NCBI GenBank assembly: GCA_041685645.1
Contig: JAWLFI010000165.1
Span: forward strand, 1 to 5,496
From: JAWLFI01 sp041685645
Lineage (GTDB): Bacteria > Bacteroidota > Bacteroidia > Chitinophagales > Saprospiraceae
DNA length: 5,496 bases
Direction: 5' to 3'
A program made the position numbers and the translations under genes. How positions within the stretch are numbered: the stretch's first letter is position 1; each line of letters opens with the position of its first letter. Positions 1 to 5,400 of the stretch are shown here, piece after piece. The notes below the pieces were generated by a model, which saw only the letters and a program-made list of their open reading frames with translations, did no database searches and was not told the origin of the DNA.

Positions 1-1249
1 ATCGGCTCCCTTCGATCTCTGTCCAATCTACCTCTCCGGTGTTGCGATCACGGGTGACATAAAGGTATTCGAAATAGCCCTGCTTAAGCATGAGTTTCTT
101 GAAGTACAATTTTTCATTGGGATCATACTTGAGGCGGGAATCTTCGTCGAGCTTATATCCGTTGAAACCGCCGACGATATAAACGTCCTTGCCGGGGACT
201 TCTGATCGCTCGAGTGTCAAATGGACATTGACGTACTGGCTCATCAGCTCAATTCTACGATTCATCTGGTTTTCATCCTGTCGAAGGACATTGCTCATGT
301 CGGGATCTTCGGCTGAAGAAATGCCTATGCTACGGATGCCGTCCATATTTTGATGGACAAAACGCCCATTGATGTCAAAATAGGTGAAGTAACTATCCCC
401 GCGTGGACGATCGGTTTTTACCACGACATTGGCCGTGTCCCGACGATATATTTCAAAAATTCGCTCTGTCCTGAAATTGAGATTTCTAATATCAAAGTAT
501 CTATATTCTTTGAGGGCCGGGAATACAATTTGTGTGGGATAGCGAAAAGACATTTCGTTGTTTTGTACGTTTTGAGGGGAAATATGGGTATAGCCACGAT
601 CCCAGATACCGTTTTGATAGACATAGGCATGGACTTCCTTGTAGGGATTGCGAATATTTACATCGTCAAAACCGGCGTAGATATCAAGTTCGTGATGGGT
701 TCTACTCTTGCGAGCTCTTCTGGGCGGTACTTGATCGACGCGAATATCAAGCTGGTTATCAACCACCATGAATCGTCGGGTAAAAGCTGTCTGTCGCTCC
801 CCATCCTCGTATTTATAGACAAACAAAACGTAATTGCCCGAAATCAGAAAATCTGTTTCATCATTGGGCAATTTCATGGTAAAGTGAGAATAGGCAACAT
901 CGGTGCCCATTGACAACTCAAAGTCAAAAATATCCTCTTCTACAAACCCTCGGCGGTAATCAAATTCACGGATTTCGGTGGAGTATTCCCAGTTTTGATT
1001 ACAGTGGTAGAAGCTGTAGCGATATTTTGAGAAATCTCCATCCAGATCATCAAATTTTAAGGTCAGCTGGCCACCATCCAAGTCAATCACCGGATAGCCC
1101 GTAACAATATTCGTGGGGTAAAAAGCGACGGAGGCGACTTCTTCAAGGTAGATCGAATCGATCGCCGGCAAATCAGGTAATTCTGCCTTGCCGGATATCA
1201 TGAAAGTTATCATGCAAAGTCCAATCAGTAGGATTCTAAGCTTTTTCAT
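1..1249 (-). CDS. Type IX secretion system plug protein (DUF5103 family), 3' end cut by window edge
   Basis: The first 416 codons are visible, and the frame is open to the window edge. Residues 1-22 form a Sec signal peptide: two lysines, a hydrophobic core, and a likely signal peptidase I site after G-K-A (20-22). The mature part is rich in beta-strand-like sequence and carries motifs I associate with the DUF5103/T9SS plug family: YRYSFYHCNQNW (76-87), SGNYVLFVY (137-145), RRFMVVD (158-164), YQNGIWD (211-217), YVNVHLTL (339-346) and LKQGYFEYLY (388-397), ending at EGSR. Relatives are a little longer, so perhaps 20-50 residues are missing. In Flavobacterium johnsoniae the plug closes the periplasmic side of the SprA outer-membrane translocon when PorV is absent; the same role is inferred here. 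The ATG at 1249 gives a clean signal peptide and follows a perfect -7 box by 38 nt. No other T9SS gene is in the window. Family identification is from memory of motifs, not a search. Confidence 0.85.
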   Translation of the reverse strand, partial: MKKLRILLIGLCMITFMISGKAELPDLPAIDSIYLEEVASVAFYPTNIVTGYPVIDLDGGQLTLKFDDLDGDFSKYRYSFYHCNQNWEYSTEIREFDYRRGFVEEDIFDFELSMGTDVAYSHFTMKLPNDETDFLISGNYVLFVYKYEDGERQTAFTRRFMVVDNQLDIRVDQVPPRRARKSRTHHELDIYAGFDDVNIRNPYKEVHAYVYQNGIWDRGYTHISPQNVQNNEMSFRYPTQIVFPALKEYRYFDIRNLNFRTERIFEIYRRDTANVVVKTDRPRGDSYFTYFDINGRFVHQNMDGIRSIGISSAEDPDMSNVLRQDENQMNRRIELMSQYVNVHLTLERSEVPGKDVYIVGGFNGYKLDEDSRLKYDPNEKLYFKKLMLKQGYFEYLYVTRDRNTGEVDWTEIEGSR

Positions 1250-1287
1250 AGGGCTAAAATTTCATTACAGTGGGCGAAGAATGTGAT

Positions 1288-1295
1288 CAAAAATA
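1288..1295 (-). promoter_or_regulatory. Bacteroidota -7 box for the T9SS plug gene
   Basis: Minus-strand TATTTTTG matches the TAnnTTTG consensus at every fixed base. It lies 5-12 nt past the glycosylase stop codon (TAA at 1302-1300) and 38 nt before the plug start, implying a leader of about 30 nt. No TTG is seen at the usual -33 distance, so the promoter is only half supported. It suggests the plug gene can be transcribed separately from the upstream glycosylase gene despite the 50-bp gap. Confidence 0.45.
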
Positions 1296-1299
1296 AAGA

Positions 1300-1932
1300 T
1301 TATTGTTGAGAAGTTGGAGCAGACACGCTAACAAATGGAGAGTTGGGGTCCAAAAAGCGCCACGGCCACGCTGCGCACTCTTCCGCATAATCGACTCCAA
1401 TCCGCGGTGCGGCCACAATATCCGCAGTTGGACTATGGTCAGGGGGACGCAGGATACGAAGAGGAGCAGAAGAAGAAAATAGGCTCTCAGCATTATCTTC
1501 GATGGTGATTCCCAGTGCTTGTGTCAACTTTCCCGGTCCATTCGTCCATTCCTTTCTTGGGCGGTCGCTGCGCCGGGCGGCCATCACTTCAGTTCCTATG
1601 AGTGGATCGATAGCTCGGATCAAAATGGCATGTGCCATACCGGAAGAACCGGTGACTATATTTAACAAATGATGAATGCCGTAGCACAAATACACATAGA
1701 TGGTTCCTCCCTTTTCAAACATGACCCGTGTGCGCTGGGTCCTTCGATTGAGGTGAGCGTGGCAGGCTTTATCTTCAGGCGCCTTATAGGCTTCCGTTTC
1801 CACAATGCGTCCGCCCGTCAGCCGACCTTCTTTTTCAGACAGGATGTAATGCCCAATCAAAGAACGGGCAATCGGCAGCGGATCCGAATGTCGAAAAAAT
1901 GATGGAGAAATGGGCAAAAGTGTGTCTATCAT
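1300..1932 (-). CDS. mpg: 3-methyladenine DNA glycosylase, AAG/MPG family
   Basis: This 210-residue protein is a monofunctional base-excision repair glycosylase that removes alkylated purines, and in studied relatives also hypoxanthine, from DNA. It aligns with human AAG almost without gaps through the active site. IVETEAY (43-49) supplies the catalytic glutamate E47 (human E125) and Y49 (Y127). H58 matches H136. YVYLCYG (79-85) holds Y81 and the intercalating tyrosine Y84 (Y159 and Y162). N91 matches N169, and R106 corresponds to R182. The later GPGKLTQALGI and RIGVDYAEECAAWPWRF segments are also typical. Length is normal and no key residue is missing. The ATG at 1932 sits at the expected family start with no Shine-Dalgarno. 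The gene follows guaB by 76 nt; a hairpin at the guaB stop may separate the two transcripts, and only an imperfect -7-like box (TATTTTAG, 1952-1945) lies between. Whether it has its own promoter is therefore open. Confidence 0.95.
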   Translation of the reverse strand: MIDTLLPISPSFFRHSDPLPIARSLIGHYILSEKEGRLTGGRIVETEAYKAPEDKACHAHLNRRTQRTRVMFEKGGTIYVYLCYGIHHLLNIVTGSSGMAHAILIRAIDPLIGTEVMAARRSDRPRKEWTNGPGKLTQALGITIEDNAESLFSSSAPLRILRPPDHSPTADIVAAPRIGVDYAEECAAWPWRFLDPNSPFVSVSAPTSQQ

Positions 1933-1992
1933 ACCTTATATCAACTAAAATAAAGGCAAAAATCTTATCCGGGCCTGCGATTCAGAGGGCAT

Positions 1993-2015
1993 AAAAAAGT
2001 AAAGTGCTTTACTTT
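1993..2015 (-). terminator. AT-rich hairpin plus T-run overlapping the guaB stop codon
   Basis: Plus-strand AAAGTAAAG (1996-2004) and CTTTACTTT (2007-2015) are perfect inverted repeats 2 nt apart, realistically an 8-bp stem with a 4-nt loop. Read on the minus strand, the hairpin takes in the last lysine codon and the TAA stop of guaB and runs into six Ts (1998-1993). This is the layout of an intrinsic terminator for guaB, but the stem is nearly all A-T, so termination may be weak or the palindrome may do something else. Confidence 0.4.
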
Positions 2016-3493
2016 CGGCTGTAATTGGGAGACTCTTTTGTAATGTGAACATCGTGCGGGTGACTCTCCGCTACACCTGCGGCCGACATTTTGATAAATC
2101 TGGCCTTCATCAAGTCCTCTATCGTAGCGGCACCGCAATAGCCCATACCGGCGCGCAATCCACCTAAATATTGAACCATCACTTCAGCCAGAGAACCTTT
2201 GTAGGCAATGCGTCCTTCGATTCCCTCCGGCACGAGTTTTTTAATGTCTTCTTCTACATCCTGAAAATAGCGATCCTTCGATCCTTTTTCCATAGATGAC
2301 AAAGAGCCCATTCCCCGATACACCTTGTACTTTCTCCCCTCGAAAATCACCGTTTCTCCGGGCGCTTCCTCCACGCCGGCAAATAAGCTTCCCGCCATAA
2401 TGGAATTTGCGCCGGCTGCGATGGCTTTTGCGATATCACCGGTGTATCGAATACCACCATCGCCAATGACGGGGACACCACTTTCTTTTATGGCTGAATA
2501 GGCCTTGTAAATGGCCGACAATTGAGGCACGCCCACTCCGGCTACAATTCTCGTGGTACAAATACTCCCGGGGCCCACACCAACTTTTACGGCATCGACA
2601 CCTGCTTCCACTAATGCCTGAGCACCTTCACCCGTGGCGACATTTCCGGCAATCACCTGAAGGTCGGGGTATTTTCTTTTTATGTTTTTTAAGGTTTCTA
2701 ACACACCTTTACTGTGCCCATGAGCCGTATCTAAACATACCACATCGACATCCACAGTCTTCAGAGCCGCAATCCGCTCCATGGTATCACTGGTAACACC
2801 CACAGCGGCGCCCACCATCAATCGACCATACTGATCTTTGATCGCCTCGGGAAAGTCTCGGACTTTCATCAAGTCCTTGTAAGTAATCAATCCCGCCAAT
2901 CGACCATTGTCATCGATCACCGGCAATTTTTCAATCTTGTATTTTTGAAGAATATCCTGGGCGGTCTGCATGTCCGTGCCCAGGGGCGCCGTGACGAGAT
3001 TCTCATGGGTCATGATATCCGTAATCGGCCGCTGCATATTCTCTTCAAATCGCAAATCGCGATTCGTCAGAATACCGATCAATTCATTGTTATCATTGAC
3101 GACGGGGATGCCGCCAATTTTAAAGCGCTTCATCAAGGCTAAGGACTGCCCCACTGTCGCCTCTCGGGTGAGCGTCACCGGATCGATAATCATGCCACTT
3201 TCGGATCGCTTGACACTGCGTACCTGTTCCGCTTGTTCCTCAATCGACATATTCTTATGGATCATCCCCATTCCCCCCTGTCGAGCGATGGCAATAGCCA
3301 GATGCTTTTCAGTTACCGTATCCATGGCAGAGGAAATAATGGGCACATTGATGCGAATTTCCCGGGTCAATTGCGTAGAGGTATTTACATCTCGAGGCAA
3401 GACTTCCGAATAAGCCGGCAAAAGTAATACGTCATCGAAGGTCAATCCTTCTTCTTCAAACTTTTTGTATCGGGGAGTTGTATTCTGTTCCAT
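2009..3493 (-). CDS. guaB: Inosine-5'-monophosphate dehydrogenase (GuaB)
   Basis: IMP dehydrogenase oxidises IMP to XMP with NAD+, the committed step of guanine nucleotide synthesis in the cytoplasm. The 494-residue product has the standard layout: a (beta/alpha)8 barrel interrupted by a pair of CBS domains at about residues 95-213. Key elements are all present: the nicotinamide-side CLDTAHGHS (253-261), the catalytic loop GPGSICTTR (307-315) with nucleophile C312, the IMP phosphate-binding GDGGIR (344-349) and MAGS (366-369), and the flap with the catalytic Arg-Tyr pair R408-Y409 in DRYF, followed by LVPEGIEGR. The CBS pair usually senses purine nucleotides. I chose the ATG at 3493 because it gives the family's usual length; the frame stays open 33 codons further (to a GTG), but that stretch is low-complexity promoter DNA. 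The gene diverges from tadA, has no Shine-Dalgarno, and its predicted -7 box ends 3 nt before the ATG. Confidence 0.98.
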   Translation of the reverse strand: MEQNTTPRYKKFEEEGLTFDDVLLLPAYSEVLPRDVNTSTQLTREIRINVPIISSAMDTVTEKHLAIAIARQGGMGMIHKNMSIEEQAEQVRSVKRSESGMIIDPVTLTREATVGQSLALMKRFKIGGIPVVNDNNELIGILTNRDLRFEENMQRPITDIMTHENLVTAPLGTDMQTAQDILQKYKIEKLPVIDDNGRLAGLITYKDLMKVRDFPEAIKDQYGRLMVGAAVGVTSDTMERIAALKTVDVDVVCLDTAHGHSKGVLETLKNIKRKYPDLQVIAGNVATGEGAQALVEAGVDAVKVGVGPGSICTTRIVAGVGVPQLSAIYKAYSAIKESGVPVIGDGGIRYTGDIAKAIAAGANSIMAGSLFAGVEEAPGETVIFEGRKYKVYRGMGSLSSMEKGSKDRYFQDVEEDIKKLVPEGIEGRIAYKGSLAEVMVQYLGGLRAGMGYCGAATIEDLMKARFIKMSAAGVAESHPHDVHITKESPNYSRK

Positions 3494-3496
3494 GTG

Positions 3497-3529
3497 CAAA
3501 AATAAAAACTTTTTAAGCTTTCTGAACAA
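3497..3529 (-). promoter_or_regulatory. guaB promoter: -33 TTG and -7 TATTTTTG
   Basis: On the minus strand, TTG at 3529-3527 is followed after 22 nt by TATTTTTG (3504-3497), a perfect match to TAnnTTTG at a spacing seen in Bacteroidota promoters. Only 3 nt separate the box from the guaB ATG, so a transcript starting at the normal distance would begin at or inside the start codon. The region is AT-rich, so a chance match is possible. Confidence 0.45.
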
Positions 3530-3537
3530 TTGGTTTT

Positions 3538-3545
3538 TAAATTTG
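3538..3545 (+). promoter_or_regulatory. Bacteroidota -7 box for tadA
   Basis: TAAATTTG matches TAnnTTTG exactly and lies 52 nt before the tadA ATG, which predicts a leader of about 45 nt. No good TTG is present 17-23 nt upstream. The box lies 8 nt from the guaB -33 element, so the two divergent promoters would share or crowd the same polymerase footprint. Confidence 0.4.
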
Positions 3546-3554
3546 TGAAAAATC

Positions 3555-3566
3555 TCGCTTGAGCGA
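3555..3566. promoter_or_regulatory. Short palindrome between guaB and tadA
   Basis: TCGCTTGAGCGA consists of two perfect 5-bp inverted arms (TCGCT and AGCGA) around a 2-nt centre. It begins 9 nt downstream of the tadA -7 box, around the expected transcription start, where a repressor site or a small 5' leader hairpin would be plausible. It is short enough to be chance, and no regulator is identified. Confidence 0.2.
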
Positions 3567-3597
3567 ATCGAAAAGCAAAGACAGAACCCCACCGATT

Positions 3598-4041
3598 ATG
3601 ATTACAGTGTACAATGACGACTACTTCATGCGACAGGCCATACAGGAAGCCCAGCGCGCAGCAGAACAAGGCGAAGTGCCCGTAGGTGCTGTAGTGGTCT
3701 GCCAGGGACGCATCATCGCCCGCGCCCACAATCAGACCGAACTACTCAAAGACGTCACAGCTCACGCTGAAATACTGGCTATTACCGCGGCCAGCCAGGG
3801 CATGGGTGGAAAATATTTAAACGATTGCTCACTTTTCGTTACCCTGGAACCCTGCCCCATGTGCGCAGGAGCCCTAAAATGGGCGCGCATCGGCAAACTC
3901 GTTTATGGGGCAGAAGATGAAAAAAGAGGGTACCTCCGCCACGAACCCGCCTTGCTCCACCCCTCCACCGAGGTCGCTTATGGCCTGCGTCGCGACGAAT
4001 GCGCTCAATTACTCAAAGAGTTCTTCCAAAGTAAGCGGTGA
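3598..4041 (+). CDS. tadA: tRNA adenosine(34) deaminase TadA
   Basis: TadA deaminates adenosine to inosine at the wobble position of tRNA-Arg(ACG), letting it read CGU, CGC and CGA. The 147-residue protein has the cytidine/deoxycytidylate deaminase zinc signature. TAHAEI (54-59) provides the zinc ligand H56 and the proton-shuttling glutamate E58. TLEPCPMCAGA (82-92) provides zinc ligands C86 and C89. The N-terminal GEVPVGAVVV (25-34) and the AHNQTE segment (N45) are also typical of TadA rather than of guanine or cytosine deaminases. The C-terminal LLKEFFQSKR matches the helical end of the family. I chose the ATG at 3598; the frame opens upstream to a TTG at 3559, but that would place the start inside the divergent promoter region and add residues the family lacks. 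There is no Shine-Dalgarno. A lipoprotein gene follows 100 nt downstream on the same strand. Confidence 0.95.
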   Translation: MITVYNDDYFMRQAIQEAQRAAEQGEVPVGAVVVCQGRIIARAHNQTELLKDVTAHAEILAITAASQGMGGKYLNDCSLFVTLEPCPMCAGALKWARIGKLVYGAEDEKRGYLRHEPALLHPSTEVAYGLRRDECAQLLKEFFQSKR

Positions 4042-4116
4042 GCTGATGACCTTCCCAAAATTTCTTATCGCGCTGTTAAGGTCCGTTAAAAATCCTCTTT
4101 TTTATCAGAAGATCGT

Positions 4117-4124
4117 TATTTTAG
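4117..4124 (+). promoter_or_regulatory. Imperfect -7-like box before the lipoprotein gene
   Basis: TATTTTAG differs from TAnnTTTG at one base and lies 17 nt before the ATG at 4142. No -33 TTG is evident. The 100-nt gap after tadA contains no convincing terminator, so the lipoprotein gene may be read from its own promoter, from tadA, or both. Confidence 0.2.
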
Positions 4125-4141
4125 TAGCAAATACATTCATT

Positions 4142-4684
4142 ATGATGCGTCTATCCACTCTTTTATTGATCGCCACTTTTTCCCTCGGTCTTGGCGCGTG
4201 TAGCAAGAATCTCAGCTATCTCCACCGCGACACCGTGCAAGACAGCCGGATGTTAGACCGGAACATGGACCAAATCCAATTTTATTTGTCCCAGGAACTC
4301 ATCCTTGAACGCTCCCTGAGTCAGCAGAAAAGCGAAATTAAGGATGGACGCATTATTGTGGAGGAAGGCGGAGAGGTAGATCGCATTCGAATTCCCGCGG
4401 AAAGTCCCGGCGTATTTATTTTTAGTCCCGACGGAGAAAAAATGGCCATTTCCTTTTCCGATGACGAAGACAGTTATCTGATGTTTGGCCCCAACCCCAA
4501 TGAAAATAACCGCTACACTTTACTCGGCAAAAACTGGAAGCGAGACTACGGCGAAGTGACATTTAGAGGTAAGACTTACTACGTCAACCGAAGAAGCGCC
4601 ATGACCGGTTTACTCGTGGATCTAAAATACACGAGAAAAACGAAAGAAAGTAGAGAAACCCTGCGCGGGCGAACCATTAATTAG
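4142..4684 (+). CDS. Uncharacterised small lipoprotein
   Basis: I do not recognise a named family. The 180-residue product starts with a lipoprotein signal peptide: R3, hydrophobic residues 4-17, and a lipobox L17-G18-A19-C20, so C20 should be lipidated after signal peptidase II cleavage. The residues after it (SKNLSYL) lack the acidic cluster that marks surface-exported Bacteroidota lipoproteins, so a periplasm-facing location is inferred. The mature part holds an IQFYLSQE segment (45-52), an alternating strand-like region, LMFGPNPN (113-120), a KTYYV strand (144-148), LLVDLKYTRK (157-166) and a basic C-terminus ending GRTIN. From memory, similar QFYLS...FGPNP proteins occur as hypotheticals in other Bacteroidota; that is untested. 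The ATG at 4142 (or the adjacent one at 4145) is chosen because it creates the lipoprotein signal; the frame is open further upstream, into tadA in a different phase, and that part is unlikely to be coding. The gene converges on pcm, overlapping it by 8 bp. Confidence 0.8.
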   Translation: MMRLSTLLLIATFSLGLGACSKNLSYLHRDTVQDSRMLDRNMDQIQFYLSQELILERSLSQQKSEIKDGRIIVEEGGEVDRIRIPAESPGVFIFSPDGEKMAISFSDDEDSYLMFGPNPNENNRYTLLGKNWKRDYGEVTFRGKTYYVNRRSAMTGLLVDLKYTRKTKESRETLRGRTIN

Positions 4685-4694
4685 TGCCCTTTTT
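4667..4694 (+). terminator. Weak hairpin and T-run at the lipoprotein gene end
   Basis: GGGC (4667-4670) can pair with GCCC (4686-4689), followed directly by five Ts (4690-4694). The stem is only 4 bp (5 with a G-U pair) and the loop is long, so this is a marginal candidate for ending transcription of the lipoprotein gene. It lies across both stop codons and inside the 3' end of pcm. Confidence 0.2.
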
Positions 4695-5333
4695 CATCGG
4701 CACAAAACGATACGCTCCCAGCACTTCTCGTCGATAGTTTTTAGGCCCTGTGCGCGTGATTTTGTACATTTTTTGATCCGAATTCGCCCCCACAGGCACG
4801 ATCATAATACCCTCGACTTTTAGCTGTTGCAAGAGTGTTGATGGCACTTCCGGTGGCGCTGCAGTGATGATGATTTTATCAAATGGCGCTTCATTCGGCA
4901 AGCCCTCGTATCCATCGCCGTGATAGATATTAATCTCCTCGTAGCCCAGCGTTTCCAGCCGCTTTTTACTCTGCTTATAAAGTTGTTCTATACGCTCAAT
5001 ACTATGTACTTCCGCACCCAGCAAATGCAAAATACACGCCTGATATCCCGATCCGGTGCCGACCTCCAGCACTTTATCGCCCTCCTCGATTTCCAGCCAC
5101 TCGGTTTGTTTGGCCACTGTAAATGGCTGAGATATCGTTTGCTCACAATCAATGCGGAAGGCCTGATCTTTATACGCCCACTCATCAAAAGCAATGTCCA
5201 AGAAATAATGCCTGGGCAAATTCCAAATCGCATCCAAAACGCGCTCATCCTGAATGCCCTTCTTTCTCAATTCCTTTACCAGGCGTTTGCGCATTCCCTT
5301 TTGCCGATACGTATCCTGAAATTGTCCTTCCAT
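4677..5333 (-). CDS. pcm: Protein-L-isoaspartate O-methyltransferase
   Basis: This 218-residue cytoplasmic enzyme methylates L-isoaspartyl residues in aged proteins with S-adenosylmethionine, starting their repair to aspartate. The family order of motifs is complete: RKKGIQDERVLDAI near the N-terminus, the substrate-site TISQP with S68 (66-70), SAM motif I VLEVGTGSGYQ (88-98), the acidic ribose-binding E113 in SIER, GDGYEGLP (139-146), FDKIIITAAPPEVP (151-164), IVPVG (178-182) and the C-terminal RFVPM (209-213). Motif III reads KVEG where many relatives have a Gly-Gly pair, a mild difference. I chose the ATG at 5333: the DTYRQKGMRKRLV stretch after it resembles other Bacteroidota homologues, while the 53-codon open extension to 5492 reads through a GC-rich repeat. 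ATG at 5294 is the fallback. A perfect -7 box ends 5 nt upstream. The stop overlaps that of the convergent lipoprotein gene. Confidence 0.96.
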   Translation of the reverse strand: MEGQFQDTYRQKGMRKRLVKELRKKGIQDERVLDAIWNLPRHYFLDIAFDEWAYKDQAFRIDCEQTISQPFTVAKQTEWLEIEEGDKVLEVGTGSGYQACILHLLGAEVHSIERIEQLYKQSKKRLETLGYEEINIYHGDGYEGLPNEAPFDKIIITAAPPEVPSTLLQQLKVEGIMIVPVGANSDQKMYKITRTGPKNYRREVLGAYRFVPMKKGTN

Positions 5334-5338
5334 ACCCG

Positions 5339-5365
5339 CAAATATACAAGACTCTCCGCAAGCAA
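5339..5365 (-). promoter_or_regulatory. pcm promoter: TTG and -7 TATATTTG
   Basis: On the minus strand TATATTTG (5346-5339) is a perfect TAnnTTTG box, with TTG at 5365-5363 separated by 16 nt, slightly short of the usual spacing. The box ends 5 nt before the pcm ATG, so initiation would fall at or very near the start codon. If transcription does start inside the coding region, translation could instead begin at the ATG at 5294. Confidence 0.4.
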
Positions 5366-5400
5366 TCCCCTCTCTTTCCACTTTTTCAAAAGATGTTTTT

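Noticed and set aside
350..913. Plus-strand open frame of 187 codons inside the plug gene
   Set aside because: It lies antisense to a gene with a signal peptide and family motifs, and its translation has no recognisable motifs.
1254..1265. Three-codon upstream ORF (ATG AAA TTT TAG) just before the plug gene
   Set aside because: So short that chance explains it; no leader-peptide or attenuator structure accompanies it.
2970..3413. 147-codon plus-strand frame inside guaB
   Set aside because: Antisense shadow of an unmistakable IMP dehydrogenase, with no motifs of its own.
3494..3592. 33-codon upstream extension of guaB from a GTG
   Set aside because: It crosses the divergent promoter region, is lysine/phenylalanine-rich low-complexity sequence, and makes the protein longer than its family.
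3559..3597. TTG start for tadA adding 13 residues
   Set aside because: The ATG at 3598 gives the standard family length, and the extension overlaps the palindrome and leader region.
3905..4141. Upstream extension of the lipoprotein frame into tadA
   Set aside because: It overlaps tadA in another phase and would bury the lipoprotein signal peptide and lipobox inside the protein.
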